A stretch of DNA of 64,000 nucleotides from Curtobacterium ammoniigenes NBRC 101786 (GCF_001571045.1 NZ_BCSV01000004.1:62001-126000); one strand, 5' to 3'; counted from the first letter of the stretch, positions 8,840-17,506 are shown. Notes: a model not told the origin generated them from the letters alone. Made by a program: numbers and translations.

Positions 8840-8868
8840 TTGACATCTCGGAATTTCTGCGCTGTACT
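8840..8868 (+). promoter_or_regulatory. Promoter of the GH42/ABC operon
   Basis: A consensus -35 TTGACA (8840-8845) is followed after 17 bp by TGTACT (8863-8868). The first LacI operator begins on the last base of this -10, so a bound repressor would block RNA polymerase. Confidence 0.65.
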
Positions 8869-8885
8869 CTGGGAACGCTCCCAGA
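8868..8885 (+). promoter_or_regulatory. LacI-family operator 1
   Basis: TCTGGGAACGCTCCCAGA is an 18-bp near-perfect dyad (only the two central-flank bases break symmetry) and closely matches the CebR/BglR-type box TGGGAGCGCTCCCA. It overlaps the -10/start region of the GH42 operon. Confidence 0.85.
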
Positions 8886-8912
8886 ACTGATCAGCGCACT
8901 GTTCGCCTCGGT

Positions 8913-8930
8913 TCTGTGAACGCTCCCAGA
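8913..8930 (+). promoter_or_regulatory. LacI-family operator 2
   Basis: TCTGTGAACGCTCCCAGA keeps the right half-site of operator 1 exactly and has a degenerate left half. The two dyad centres are 45 bp apart, about four helical turns, allowing cooperative or looped binding. Confidence 0.75.
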
Positions 8931-8989
8931 CCATGGGTCTTCACCGTCGAAGCAGGTGCTCGTCGGGCGGCCCCGACGACAGGATTCCC

Positions 8990-11026
8990 GTGACGCTCCG
9001 CTCCCTCCCGATCCCGGCCGAGACCGCGCCCGGCCTCGGTCTCGACGGGCTCGCCTTCGGCTGCGACTACAACCCGGAGCAGTGGGACCGCGACGTCTGG
9101 CGCGAGGATGTCGCCCTCATGCGTCAGGCCGGCGTCAACCTCGTGGCGATCAACATCTTCGGCTGGTCTCACGTCGAGCCGCGCGACGGCGAGTACGACT
9201 TCAGCGGGCTTGACGAGATCATCGAGTTGCTCGCCGACGCCGGCATCGGCATCGATCTCGGCACGGGGACGGCCTCGTGCCCGCCCTGGCTCACCACCGC
9301 GTACCCCGAGGTTCTCCCCGTCGTCGCGGACGGCACGACCCGCTGGCCCGGTGGTCGCCAGGCATGGTGCCCGAGCTCCCCCGTCTACCGGGAGAAGTCG
9401 ATCGCACTCGTCCGCGCGACGGCGGAGCGCTACGGGTCGCATCCGGCGGTGAAGCTCTGGCACGTGTCGAATGAACTCGGCTGCCACAACGCGGCCTGCT
9501 ACTGCGACGTCTCCGCGGCAGCATTCCGCTCCTGGCTGGAGGCACGCTACGGATCCATCGCCGCGCTGAACAGCGCGTGGGGAACCGCGTTCTGGAGCCA
9601 GCGGTACGACACCTTCGCCGAGATCCTGCCGCCGCGCGCGACGCTCTCGTTCGTCAACCCCACGCAGCGGCTCGACTTCGACCGGTTCTGCTCCGACGAG
9701 CTCCTCGGACAGTACCGGGCCGAGGCCGCCACGATCCGCGAGTTCAGCGAGATCCCCATCACGACGAACTTCATGGTCGCAGCCCACATCACAGCGCTCG
9801 ACTACTGGAGCTGGGCGCCCGAGATGTCGGTCATCGCCAACGACCACTACCTGGATCACCGGCTCCCACGGCCGCATGTGGAGCTCGCATTCGCGGCGGA
9901 CACGACGCGCGGCCTCGCCGGAGGCTCGCCCTGGCTCCTCATGGAGCACTCGACGTCCGCCGTGAACTGGCAGCCGCGGAACCTCCCGAAGGCGCCTGGC
10001 GAGATGCTCCGCAACACCGCTGCCCACATCGCTCGCGGTGCGGACGGGGTCTGCTTCTTCCAGTGGCGCGCCTCCGTGAGCGGCAGCGAGAAGTTCCACT
10101 CCGCGATGCTCCCCCACGCCGGAACCGACTCGCGCGGCTGGGCGAACACGGTCGAGCTCGGCCGGATCGTCACACGACTCGCCGAGGTGCGCGGCGCCCG
10201 CGTCCACGCCGACGTCGCCCTCGTGTTCAGCTGGGAGAACCAGTGGGCCGCCGATCAGGAGGCGCACCCCACCAGCGACATCCGCGCGCTCGAGCAGGTC
10301 CACGCCCTGTACGGCGCGCTCTGGGACCTCGGCGTCACCGTCGACATCGTGCCCCCTGGTGCACCCCTCGACGACTACGCACTTGTCGTGGTGCCGCACC
10401 TCTACCTCGTGCGCGATGCCGACGCCGCGGTCATCGCGGACTTCGTCCGACGCGGCGGCCACGCCCTCGTGACGTTCTTCAGCGGCATCGTCGACGAGAC
10501 GGACCGGATCCGCGCCGGCGGCTACCCCGGGGCGTTCCGCGATCTGCTCGGTGTCCGAGTCGAGGAGTTCGCGCCGCTCGCCGAGCACGATGCGGTCGCA
10601 CTCTCGGACGGATCGGTGGCGACCATATGGACCGAGCCGGTCTCACTCACCGGGGCCGAGTCGATCCTCCAGTACGTATCCGGTCCGCTGGCCGGGATGC
10701 CGGCCGTCACCCGCAACCGGGCGGGCGCGGGCTCCGCCTGGTACGTGTCGACCGTGCTGCAGCCCGCGTCGCTCCGCGCGATCGTCGAGCGGGTCACTCG
10801 CGAAGCCGGCGTGCACCCCACCGCACCCGGAGCCGGGGCAGGTGTCGAAATCGTCCGCCGTTCCAACGACACGCACGAATGGGTGTTCGTCCTCAACCAC
10901 ACCGACGCACCGGTCGAGCACGGCTTCAGCGGGCATGAGCTCGTCACCGACCGCGCGATCAGCGGAACCACCGCACTCCCAGCCGGAGGCACGCACATCA
11001 TCCGCCAGGACAGGAGCCGTCCATGA
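8990..11026 (+). CDS. Beta-galactosidase, glycoside hydrolase family 42
   Basis: This 678-residue protein fits GH42 in length and sequence. It opens GLAFGCDYNPEQWDRDVW; the acid/base is Glu162 in HVSNELGCHN and the nucleophile Glu319 in LLMEHSTSAVNW. A Cys-containing CHNAACYCDV segment is the usual metal-binding loop. It has no signal peptide, so it cleaves galactosides after import. I chose GTG 8990 because it gives the family N-terminus; an in-frame ATG at 8933 would add 19 non-conserved residues and begins three bases after operator 2. The stop overlaps the first permease gene by four bases. Natural substrates are likely galacto-oligosaccharides or arabinogalactan fragments rather than lactose. 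Confidence 0.93.
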   Translation: MTLRSLPIPAETAPGLGLDGLAFGCDYNPEQWDRDVWREDVALMRQAGVNLVAINIFGWSHVEPRDGEYDFSGLDEIIELLADAGIGIDLGTGTASCPPWLTTAYPEVLPVVADGTTRWPGGRQAWCPSSPVYREKSIALVRATAERYGSHPAVKLWHVSNELGCHNAACYCDVSAAAFRSWLEARYGSIAALNSAWGTAFWSQRYDTFAEILPPRATLSFVNPTQRLDFDRFCSDELLGQYRAEAATIREFSEIPITTNFMVAAHITALDYWSWAPEMSVIANDHYLDHRLPRPHVELAFAADTTRGLAGGSPWLLMEHSTSAVNWQPRNLPKAPGEMLRNTAAHIARGADGVCFFQWRASVSGSEKFHSAMLPHAGTDSRGWANTVELGRIVTRLAEVRGARVHADVALVFSWENQWAADQEAHPTSDIRALEQVHALYGALWDLGVTVDIVPPGAPLDDYALVVVPHLYLVRDADAAVIADFVRRGGHALVTFFSGIVDETDRIRAGGYPGAFRDLLGVRVEEFAPLAEHDAVALSDGSVATIWTEPVSLTGAESILQYVSGPLAGMPAVTRNRAGAGSAWYVSTVLQPASLRAIVERVTREAGVHPTAPGAGAGVEIVRRSNDTHEWVFVLNHTDAPVEHGFSGHELVTDRAISGTTALPAGGTHIIRQDRSRP

Positions 11027-11973
11027 CATCCACCACGCCGCGCGCGGCGGAGCGCACACTCGCCGAGACGCGCCGCCGCTCCGACGATCCGAAGCGCCGA
11101 TCCGGCGGCGGATTCCGCTACCGGCGCGCGATCGCCGTGTTCATCGTGCCGTTCGCGGCGCTGTTCACCGCGTTCTATCTCGCACCCATCCTCTACGCGG
11201 TGTGGGAGTCGCTCCTCAAGATCCACCGGAACGGCACCTTCGGCGCCCCGACGCAGGTGTTCGGCGGGTTCAGCCAATACGTGCTCGTGTTCCAGGACAG
11301 CGAGTTCTGGGCGTCGGTGTTGCGCGTGCTGCTCTTCGGGGTCGTCCAGGTGCCGATCATGCTCGCCCTCGCGTTGCTGTTCGCGCTCCTGCTCGACTCG
11401 CCACTCGTTCGCGGGAAGCGGTTCTACCGACTCGCGTTCTTCGCCCCGTACGCGGTGCCGGGCGTGATCGCGGCGATCATGTGGGGCTACCTGTACTCAC
11501 CACAGCTCTCGCCGTTCGGGTTCGCGACCTCGCACGTGAACTTCCTCGGCGGCGGCTTCGTGCTGTGGGCCGTCGCGAACGTCGTGACGTGGGTCTACGT
11601 CGGCTACAACATGCTGATCATCTACTCGTCGCTGCTCGCGATCCCGAGCGAGATCTACGAGGCAGCACGCCTCGACGGTGCGTCCCAGTTCCGCGTCGCC
11701 TGGTCGATCAAGATCCCGCTCGTCGCCCCCGCGATCGTGCTCACCGCGGTGTTCTCGATCATCGGCACGCTCCAGCTGCTGACCGAGCCGACCGTGTTCC
11801 GCCAGTTCACGTCGACGATCTCATCGACGTTCACGCCGAACATGCTCGTCTACTCGACGTCGTCGATCCCGAACTTCAACCTGGCGGCCGCGTTCTCCGT
11901 GGTCCTGGCCGTCGCCACGTTCATCCTGTCGATCGGATTCCTCCGACTGACGCAACGGAGGGCCGCCCAGTGA
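11023..11973 (+). CDS. Carbohydrate ABC transporter permease (MalF type)
   Basis: This 316-residue membrane protein has about six transmembrane segments, the first at about 36-60. The EAA loop that contacts the ATPase reads EIYEAARLDGASQFRVAW at about 210-227. It pairs with the next permease and the binding lipoprotein to import the sugar cleaved by the GH42 enzyme. No ATPase is encoded in this operon; in actinobacteria such importers usually share one MsiK-type ATPase from elsewhere. ATGA overlap with the GH42 gene indicates coupling. Confidence 0.93.
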   Translation: MTSTTPRAAERTLAETRRRSDDPKRRSGGGFRYRRAIAVFIVPFAALFTAFYLAPILYAVWESLLKIHRNGTFGAPTQVFGGFSQYVLVFQDSEFWASVLRVLLFGVVQVPIMLALALLFALLLDSPLVRGKRFYRLAFFAPYAVPGVIAAIMWGYLYSPQLSPFGFATSHVNFLGGGFVLWAVANVVTWVYVGYNMLIIYSSLLAIPSEIYEAARLDGASQFRVAWSIKIPLVAPAIVLTAVFSIIGTLQLLTEPTVFRQFTSTISSTFTPNMLVYSTSSIPNFNLAAAFSVVLAVATFILSIGFLRLTQRRAAQ

Positions 11974-12896
11974 CCGTCGAAACGCCCGTTCGCCCCGCCG
12001 CACCGCTCCGCGACCCCCACCCAGCCCGGTCCAGCCGTGCGCGCGGTCCTCGTGAGAGCGTGCTCTCCCGCGGTGCCGCCACCCTGATCATGGCGGTCTT
12101 CACGGTCTACTTCCTGCTCCCGATCTTCTGGCTTCTCGTCTCCTCGACGAAGACCACGAGCAACTTCAACTCGACGTTCTCGCTGTGGTTCAGCGCGACG
12201 AGCCTGCAGGACACGGTCAAGAACCTCACCGATCTGTTCACGCATCAGGGCGGGATCTATCTGCGCTGGATGGCGAACAGCATCGTGTACGCGACGGTCG
12301 CCGGCGCCCTCGGCACGGTCCTCGCCGCCATGTGCGGCTACGCCCTCGCGAAGTACCGGTTCCGCGGACGGGAGGCGCTGTTCAACCTGTTCCTCGGCGG
12401 CGTGCTCGTCCCCGCGACCGCGCTCGCGCTCCCTCTCTTCCTCATCTTCAGCCAGGTGCAGCTCACCGACACCTTCTGGTCGGTGTTCCTGCCGAGCATC
12501 GTGAGTCCGTTCGGCGTCTACCTCGCGCGCATCTACGCGGCCTCGAGCGTTCCCGACGAGATCATCGAAGCGGCGCGGATCGACGGATCGGGCGAGGTCC
12601 GCACGTTCTTCACCGTCGCGATCCGACTGATGTCCCCCGCGCTCGTGACCGTGTTCCTGTTCCAGTTCGTGGCGATCTGGAACAACTTCTTCCTGCCGCT
12701 CGTGATGCTCCGCAACTCGAGCCTGTTCCCGGTGACGCTCGGGCTGTACACGTGGAACTCGAGCGTCAGCCAGTACCCGGACCTTCGCACGCTCGTCCTC
12801 ATCGGATCGTTCGTGTCGATCATCCCGCTCCTGATCGCCTTCCTCAGCCTGCAGCGCTTCTGGCGCAGCGGGCTCGGAAGCGGCGCCGTCAAGTAG
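11970..12896 (+). CDS. Carbohydrate ABC transporter permease (MalG type)
   Basis: This 308-residue protein has six predicted membrane segments, the first near 35-58, and the EAA loop EIIEAARIDGSGEVRTFF near 191-208. The GTG start at 11970 overlaps the TGA of the MalF-type gene. It forms the heterodimeric channel with that protein. The N-terminal 30 residues are hydrophilic and Pro/Arg-rich, as in many actinobacterial MalG homologues. Confidence 0.93.
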   Translation: MTVETPVRPAAPLRDPHPARSSRARGPRESVLSRGAATLIMAVFTVYFLLPIFWLLVSSTKTTSNFNSTFSLWFSATSLQDTVKNLTDLFTHQGGIYLRWMANSIVYATVAGALGTVLAAMCGYALAKYRFRGREALFNLFLGGVLVPATALALPLFLIFSQVQLTDTFWSVFLPSIVSPFGVYLARIYAASSVPDEIIEAARIDGSGEVRTFFTVAIRLMSPALVTVFLFQFVAIWNNFFLPLVMLRNSSLFPVTLGLYTWNSSVSQYPDLRTLVLIGSFVSIIPLLIAFLSLQRFWRSGLGSGAVK

Positions 12897-12987
12897 GCGC
12901 GCCTCCCACTCGCCTCCCCAAACGGCCGCACCGGCCGCGATCTCACCGACCGACACGGTCCGGCTCGACCGGCACCGTGCCTCCTGC

Positions 12988-13003
12988 CCGGACGCCTGTC
13001 CGG
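12988..13003 (+). repeat. Small hairpin between permease and binding-protein genes
   Basis: CCGGAC-GCCT-GTCCGG forms a perfect 6-bp stem in the 130-bp gap before the binding-protein gene. It could protect or attenuate the mRNA at this point, where lipoprotein needs to be made in excess of the permeases. Nothing else of note is visible in the gap. Confidence 0.3.
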
Positions 13004-13026
13004 CACATCCCGAAATGGAAGACAGC

Positions 13027-14364
13027 ATGAAGACAACGAAGTTCCTCAGCGTCGCGGCACTCGCCGTCGCGGCGACGGTGGCCCTGGTGGGCTGCAGTTC
13101 CTCTGGGTCCGGCTCGGGCTCATCCGGCTCGTCCAACGCGTCCGCCTCCTGCGCGCCGTCCAAGGGCAAGGTCAACCTGACCTTCACCACCTGGGTGCCG
13201 AACATGGACAAGGTCGTCGCGATCTGGAACAAGGCGAACCCGAACATCCAGGTCAAGGTGTCGATCGTCGCGAACGGCAACAGCGGCACCTACCAGAACT
13301 TCTTCAACGAGCTCAAGGCCAAGCAGGCGCCGGACATCGGACAGGTCGAGTACGACACGCTGCCCGCCTTCCGCGTGCAGGACGGGCTGCAGAACATCGC
13401 CTCCTGCGCCGGCGTCTCCGCCGCCAAGGCGGACTACTCGTCCGGGCTCTGGAACCAGGTCACGTTCGGCGAGTCGAACTCCGCGTACGCCATTCCGCAA
13501 GACTCCGGCCCTATGGCGCTCTACTACCGCAAGGACCTGTTCGCCAAGGCGGGCATCCCCGTTCCGACCACGTGGGATGAGTACGCTGCCGACGCCGCGA
13601 AGATCAAGGCGATGGGCGGATACATCACCGACTTCGCCAAGGGCGACGTCAACCAGTTCGCCGGATTCGTGAGCCAAGCCGGTGGCCAGTGGTTCTCGAC
13701 GAAGAACGGCACCTGGAACGTGAACCTGACCGACGCCGCGTCGACCAAGGTCGCGAACTACTGGCAGCAGCTCATCAGCAGCAACGAGGTGAACACGCTG
13801 CCGAGCTTCACCGACCAGTGGAACAGCGCGTACAACAGCGGGAAGGACTGGACGTGGGTCTCCGCCGTCTGGGGTGCGAACACGATCTCGAGCGGTGCGC
13901 CGAGCACCTCAGGTGACTGGGCCGTCGCGCCGATGCCGCAGTGGACCGCTGGCGACAACGCCTCGGCAGCCTGGGGCGGCTCGTCCGATGTCGTCTTCAA
14001 GGACAGCAAGCACCCGGCCGAGGCGGCGAAGTTCCTGCTCTGGCTGAACACGTCCAAAGAGGCGCTCAGCGCGCTCAACAGCGCAGCCAACCTCTACCCC
14101 GCCGCGTCGACCGGCGCGAACCTCCCGGCGCTCAGCAGCGGACTGCCGTTCTACGGCAACCAGAAGATCTACCAGGAATTCGCCACCGCGGCGAAGAACA
14201 TCAAGCCGTTCACCTGGGGCCCGACCATGACGCAGACGTACAGTGACGTCTCCGACGGCTTCGGCTCCGCCGAGACCGGCCAGGGCACGCTGCTCGACGC
14301 GTTGAAGACCGGTCAGACCAAGACGATCGCGGCCCTCAAGGCGCAGTCGATCCCGGTCCAGTAA
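13027..14364 (+). CDS. Sugar ABC transporter substrate-binding lipoprotein
   Basis: This 445-residue protein starts MKTTKFLSVAALAVAATVAL and has a lipobox LVGC around residue 24, followed by a Ser/Gly linker. The rest is a cluster-B solute-binding protein: NLTFTTWVPNMDKVVAIWNKANPNIQV, then AIPQDSGPMALYYRKDLFAKAGIPVPTTWDEY. The ATG at 13027 has GGAAG five bases upstream; the in-frame ATG at 13015 would only add four residues. It is the last gene of the GH42 operon, whereas binding-protein genes more often come first. It is processed by the lipoprotein pathway that includes Lgt, encoded in this window. Confidence 0.93.
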   Translation: MKTTKFLSVAALAVAATVALVGCSSSGSGSGSSGSSNASASCAPSKGKVNLTFTTWVPNMDKVVAIWNKANPNIQVKVSIVANGNSGTYQNFFNELKAKQAPDIGQVEYDTLPAFRVQDGLQNIASCAGVSAAKADYSSGLWNQVTFGESNSAYAIPQDSGPMALYYRKDLFAKAGIPVPTTWDEYAADAAKIKAMGGYITDFAKGDVNQFAGFVSQAGGQWFSTKNGTWNVNLTDAASTKVANYWQQLISSNEVNTLPSFTDQWNSAYNSGKDWTWVSAVWGANTISSGAPSTSGDWAVAPMPQWTAGDNASAAWGGSSDVVFKDSKHPAEAAKFLLWLNTSKEALSALNSAANLYPAASTGANLPALSSGLPFYGNQKIYQEFATAAKNIKPFTWGPTMTQTYSDVSDGFGSAETGQGTLLDALKTGQTKTIAALKAQSIPVQ

Positions 14365-14404
14365 AGCCGGCCGAGCGGGCCGATCCCCGCTCCGGCCTCC
14401 CCCG

Positions 14405-14443
14405 GCGCCGGTCGTCTCCTTCCCCCCAGGAGGCGGCCGGCGC
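14405..14443 (+). terminator. Terminator hairpin of the GH42/ABC operon
   Basis: A 16-bp stem with two G-U pairs runs from GCGCCGGTCGTCTCCT to AGGAGGCGGCCGGCGC around a TCCCCCC loop, followed by TTCTCTG. It starts 40 bases after the binding-protein stop. It could also act in the opposite direction for the convergent sqdX-like gene. Confidence 0.8.
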
Positions 14444-14500
14444 TTCTCTGCGCCCGCGGGTGCGAGGAGCAGCCCGACGGCTGCTGATAGCCCCAGGGCT

Positions 14501-14602
14501 GGGAGGAGCAATGGAACGCCGACACCCCGAAGCCGGGACGAGCAATGGCACGCCGACACCCCGAAGCTGAGAGGAGCAGCGGCACGCCGACAGCCCGAGG
14601 CC
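14501..14602. repeat. Three tandem copies of a 34-bp repeat
   Basis: Three units of exactly 34 bp lie at 14501-14534, 14535-14568 and 14569-14602. Each contains a core close to GGCACGCCGACACCCCGAAG and a purine-rich GGAGGAGCA head. Copies 1 and 2 differ at only a few bases; copy 3 is more diverged, and a degraded fragment precedes copy 1. The array sits between two convergent genes and no ORF in it looks real. Confidence 0.85.
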
Positions 14603-14624
14603 GCGTACCGGGCAGGCAGCCGCG

Positions 14625-15764
14625 CTACTGCAGCGCGCTCGTGCGCGACGGATCCGCGGTCGACGCGGGCTGCACCAGTCCGCGATAGATGTCGATCACC
14701 TGCTCCGTCGCGCCGCTCCATCCCCACTCGAGCGCCTCCCGCCGTGCGAGACGGCTTCGCTCGGCGGGGTCACCGACGGCGAGCACCTCGTCGATGAGCG
14801 GACGGAATCGCTCGGGGGCATCGGTCGGCACCAGTCGCGCCACGGGCACGTGCGCGAGCAGCTCCCGGCTGGCCGGGGAGTCAACCGCTACGACCGGAAC
14901 GCCGCACGCCATCGCCTCGATGAGGACGAGCCCGAGGGTCTCGGTGGTCGACGTGAACACGAACGCGTCCGCGCGCTGGTATTCCCGCGCGACGTCGTCG
15001 CCGCGAAGCGGCCCGACGAACACCGCTCCGGTCCCTGCGAATGCCGCTTCGAGCGCCACCCGGTCTGGCCCGTCGCCGACGATGCGGAGTTCGACGTCCG
15101 CCGACCGGGCGAGCGGCAGCAGGCGCCGGAGGCCCTTCTCGTCGGCGAGTCGACCCACGTAGAGCGCGACGATCCTTCCGTTGTCTGGACGCGCCTCCCG
15201 CCCGCCTGGCTGGAAGCGCTCGAGGTCGACGCCTCGGCGCCAGAGCACGACGTTCCGGACCCGATGTTCGGCGAAGAGCTGCCGCGAATGCTCGGAGGTG
15301 ACAAGGTTCACGGCGGCCGCGTTATGCAGGGCGGCAATGATGCGCCAGATGATCGGGCGCGACCAACCCAGATGGTAGGAGCCCGCGTACAGCGCGATGT
15401 CGGTGTGGAACGACGCGACCAGCGGCACGCGATGCCGTTTTGCCCAGAGCACACCGGCGATGCCGATCGTGAACGGACTGACGACGTGCACGAGGTCGGG
15501 CGCGAACGGCGCAAGCGCCCGGCCAACCGCCGGCGAAGGGAGCCCCCACGGCTGACCGCCGTACACCCAGCTCACCCGGAACGCGGGCACGCGCACGATC
15601 CGGAGGCGCCCCTCCTGTTCATGATGCGGCGCACCCGGCATCCGCGGCGCCACCACGAGCACCTCGTGTCCGGCCGCGAGGAGCCCGTCGATCGTCGACC
15701 GGAGCCGGGTGACCACGCCGTTGATGGCGGGCTCCCAGACCTCGCTGACGTAGGCGATGCGCAT
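14625..15764 (-). CDS. GT4 glycosyltransferase, SqdX-like (sulfoquinovosyltransferase candidate)
   Basis: This 379-residue protein is a GT-B retaining glycosyltransferase. The N-terminal domain has EPAINGVVTRLRSTIDGLLAAGHEV near 11-35, then LVASFHTDIALY; the C-terminal domain has ALYVGRLADEKGLRRLL and the donor-site motif TETLGLVLIEAMACGVPVVAVD near 290. The WRRGVDLERFQP and HNAAAVNLVTS segments resemble SqdX of cyanobacteria, which transfers sulfoquinovose from UDP-sulfoquinovose to diacylglycerol. The gene starts seven bases after the sqdB stop, which strengthens that reading. A mannosyltransferase of the MgtA/PimB type is the main alternative, since those are close relatives. Confidence 0.75.
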   Translation of the reverse strand: MRIAYVSEVWEPAINGVVTRLRSTIDGLLAAGHEVLVVAPRMPGAPHHEQEGRLRIVRVPAFRVSWVYGGQPWGLPSPAVGRALAPFAPDLVHVVSPFTIGIAGVLWAKRHRVPLVASFHTDIALYAGSYHLGWSRPIIWRIIAALHNAAAVNLVTSEHSRQLFAEHRVRNVVLWRRGVDLERFQPGGREARPDNGRIVALYVGRLADEKGLRRLLPLARSADVELRIVGDGPDRVALEAAFAGTGAVFVGPLRGDDVAREYQRADAFVFTSTTETLGLVLIEAMACGVPVVAVDSPASRELLAHVPVARLVPTDAPERFRPLIDEVLAVGDPAERSRLARREALEWGWSGATEQVIDIYRGLVQPASTADPSRTSALQ

Positions 15765-15771
15765 GCTGCGG

Positions 15772-16962
15772 TCAGTTCGCTGCGGGCACCCGCCGCGGAC
15801 GCACCCACTGCGAGACCGACGGGATGCGGTCGAGGTCGGCGCGCTCGACGTAGGCGCGTGCGACGTCCAAGACCTCGTCCATCAGGTTGTCTTCGAGGGT
15901 CAGCGGGAACAAGCCGAGTTCGATCAGGCCGTCGTTCGCGACGAGCAGTTCGTTCTCGGGCGCCTCGTTGCGCGGGTTGTCGACGTAGGAGATCGTCGCA
16001 CCGGTCATTCGCGCGACCATTTCCGCGAGATCGCGAACGCGGTGCGTCTCCGTCATCTGATTGAAGATACGGACGCGTCCGGCATCGGTCGCCGGCGGGT
16101 TCTCGATGGCCAGACGGATGCATTGGACGGTGTTCTGAATGTGGATGAACGCCCGCTTCTGCCCGCCGGTGCCGTGGACGGTCAGCGGGTGGCCGACGGC
16201 AGCCTCCATGAGGAAGCGGTTGAGGACTGTGCCGTAATCGCCGTCGTAGTCGAAGCGGTTGATCAGGCGGGGGTCGAGCTCCGTCTCCGAGGTCTGCGTG
16301 CCCCACACGATGCCCTGATGCAGGTCCGTCACCCGAAGCCGGTCGTTCTTGACGTAGTACGCGAACATGAGCTGATCAAGGGTCTTCGTCATGTGGTAGA
16401 CGCTGCCCGGGTTCGCCGGATACAGGATCTCCGTCTCGATGACCTCGCCATCGGCGCCGTGCATGCCGACCGTCAAGTACCCCTCGGGGATGCGCACCCC
16501 GGCGGTGCCGTAGCCGTAGACGCCCATGGTGCCGAGGTGCACCACGTGAGGGTCGAGCCCGGATTCCACGATCGCAGCGAGGAGGTTGTGTGTCGCGTTG
16601 ACATTGTTGTCGACCGTGTACCGCTTCGTCGCCGAGGTCTTCATCGAATACGGCGCGGCCCGCTGCTCGGCGAAGTGGACGATCGCGTCGGGCTGTACCC
16701 GCTCGAGGACGGCAAGGAGGCCGTCGTAGTCCTGCGCGACGTCGAGCTCGATCGTGTCGATCGTGCGCCCGGTCACCTCATGCCACGCAGCCACGCGGCC
16801 AGCGAGTGACTCGATGGGCGTGAGCGACGATGCGCCGAGCTCGTCGTCGATCCGTCGGCGTGAGAAGTTGTCGACGATCGTGACCTCGTGGTCCGAGGCG
16901 GAGAGATGCAGGGAGGTGGGCCAGCCGCAGAAGCCGTCGCCACCGAGCACGAGAATCCGCAT
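15772..16962 (-). CDS. sqdB: UDP-sulfoquinovose synthase
   Basis: This 396-residue protein matches SQD1/SqdB nearly end to end. The NAD loop is GGDGFCG at 7-13 with the following WPTSLHLS; the active-site residues correspond to Thr145 in LGTMG, Tyr189 and Lys193 in YHMTK. HFAEQRAAPYSM (96-107) and FGTALNRF-like YGTVLNRFLMEAAVGHPLTV are also diagnostic. The enzyme converts UDP-glucose and sulfite to UDP-sulfoquinovose, the head-group donor of sulfolipid. It is one base from the gtrA-like gene upstream and seven from the sqdX-like gene downstream, so the three form an operon. Confidence 0.93.
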   Translation of the reverse strand: MRILVLGGDGFCGWPTSLHLSASDHEVTIVDNFSRRRIDDELGASSLTPIESLAGRVAAWHEVTGRTIDTIELDVAQDYDGLLAVLERVQPDAIVHFAEQRAAPYSMKTSATKRYTVDNNVNATHNLLAAIVESGLDPHVVHLGTMGVYGYGTAGVRIPEGYLTVGMHGADGEVIETEILYPANPGSVYHMTKTLDQLMFAYYVKNDRLRVTDLHQGIVWGTQTSETELDPRLINRFDYDGDYGTVLNRFLMEAAVGHPLTVHGTGGQKRAFIHIQNTVQCIRLAIENPPATDAGRVRIFNQMTETHRVRDLAEMVARMTGATISYVDNPRNEAPENELLVANDGLIELGLFPLTLEDNLMDEVLDVARAYVERADLDRIPSVSQWVRPRRVPAAN

Positions 16963-16963
16963 G

Positions 16964-17506
16964 TCAGTTGTCCACTTTCTCTCGGAGAGCCGCGGCCGCG
17001 CCGCGATCGTTGCGATACACCCATCGCCGGTACAGCACGAAGCGCAACAGGGCGCCCATACCGGCCCCCACGACGTTACCGGCGATGTTGTCGGCGAGCA
17101 GCGACGTGAATCCGAAACCATAGTGCGAGATCGCAAGCACGATGACGTTCACGAGGTATCCGGCGAGCGACACGACGATGAATTCCACGAACTCTCGCAC
17201 GATGTCACGCCGGCCGGTACTGCGGAAGGTCCAGTACCGACTGCCGAGCCACGCGACGATGGTCGCGGCGATGACGCCTGCCGTCTTCGCCTCCACCGGC
17301 CCGCCGAGCACCGTACCGGCCGCGGAAACGCGCAACAGGTTGAAGATCCCGAGGTCGACGATGTAGCTGATCAGCCCGACGGCGCTGAAGCGAGCGGCGT
17401 CCCCGACAAGCGACGCGCGTCGCAGGTCTCGGACCGGGGTCGGAAGCGCATCGTCCGCCGCCATGCCGGGAGCCGCCGCGACAGGCCGCTCGTCCGACTG
17501 TGTCAT
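16964..17506 (-). CDS. GtrA-family membrane protein
   Basis: This 180-residue protein has a hydrophilic N-terminus of about 38 residues and four membrane segments between about 40 and 165, the GtrA layout (FSAVGLISYIVDLGIFNLL, then RYWTFRS and RFVLYRRWVYR at the turns). GtrA proteins are thought to move polyprenyl-phosphate-linked sugars across the membrane. It is the first gene of the sqdB operon, which raises the possibility that a sulfoquinovose- or hexose-bearing intermediate is flipped. Transcription starts in the divergent gap shared with lgt. GGAGGATC lies just before the ATG. Confidence 0.85.
   Translation of the reverse strand: MTQSDERPVAAAPGMAADDALPTPVRDLRRASLVGDAARFSAVGLISYIVDLGIFNLLRVSAAGTVLGGPVEAKTAGVIAATIVAWLGSRYWTFRSTGRRDIVREFVEFIVVSLAGYLVNVIVLAISHYGFGFTSLLADNIAGNVVGAGMGALLRFVLYRRWVYRNDRGAAAALREKVDN

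Noticed and set aside
8891-10588. 565-codon antisense frame across the GH42 gene
   Set aside because: Composition is that of a complementary-strand artefact and the GH42 active-site residues are clear on the other strand.
11850-13289. 479-codon antisense frame across the MalG-type permease
   Set aside because: Its translation is Asp/Glu/Arg repeats opposite a membrane protein, a usual mirror artefact.
14501-14602. Possible CRISPR array
   Set aside because: Units are directly tandem with no spacers between them and no cas genes are nearby.
13909-14727. 272-codon frame over the 34-bp repeats on the minus strand
   Set aside because: The repeat-coded part only cycles short peptides and the rest overlaps the binding-protein gene; no start or ribosome-binding site fits.
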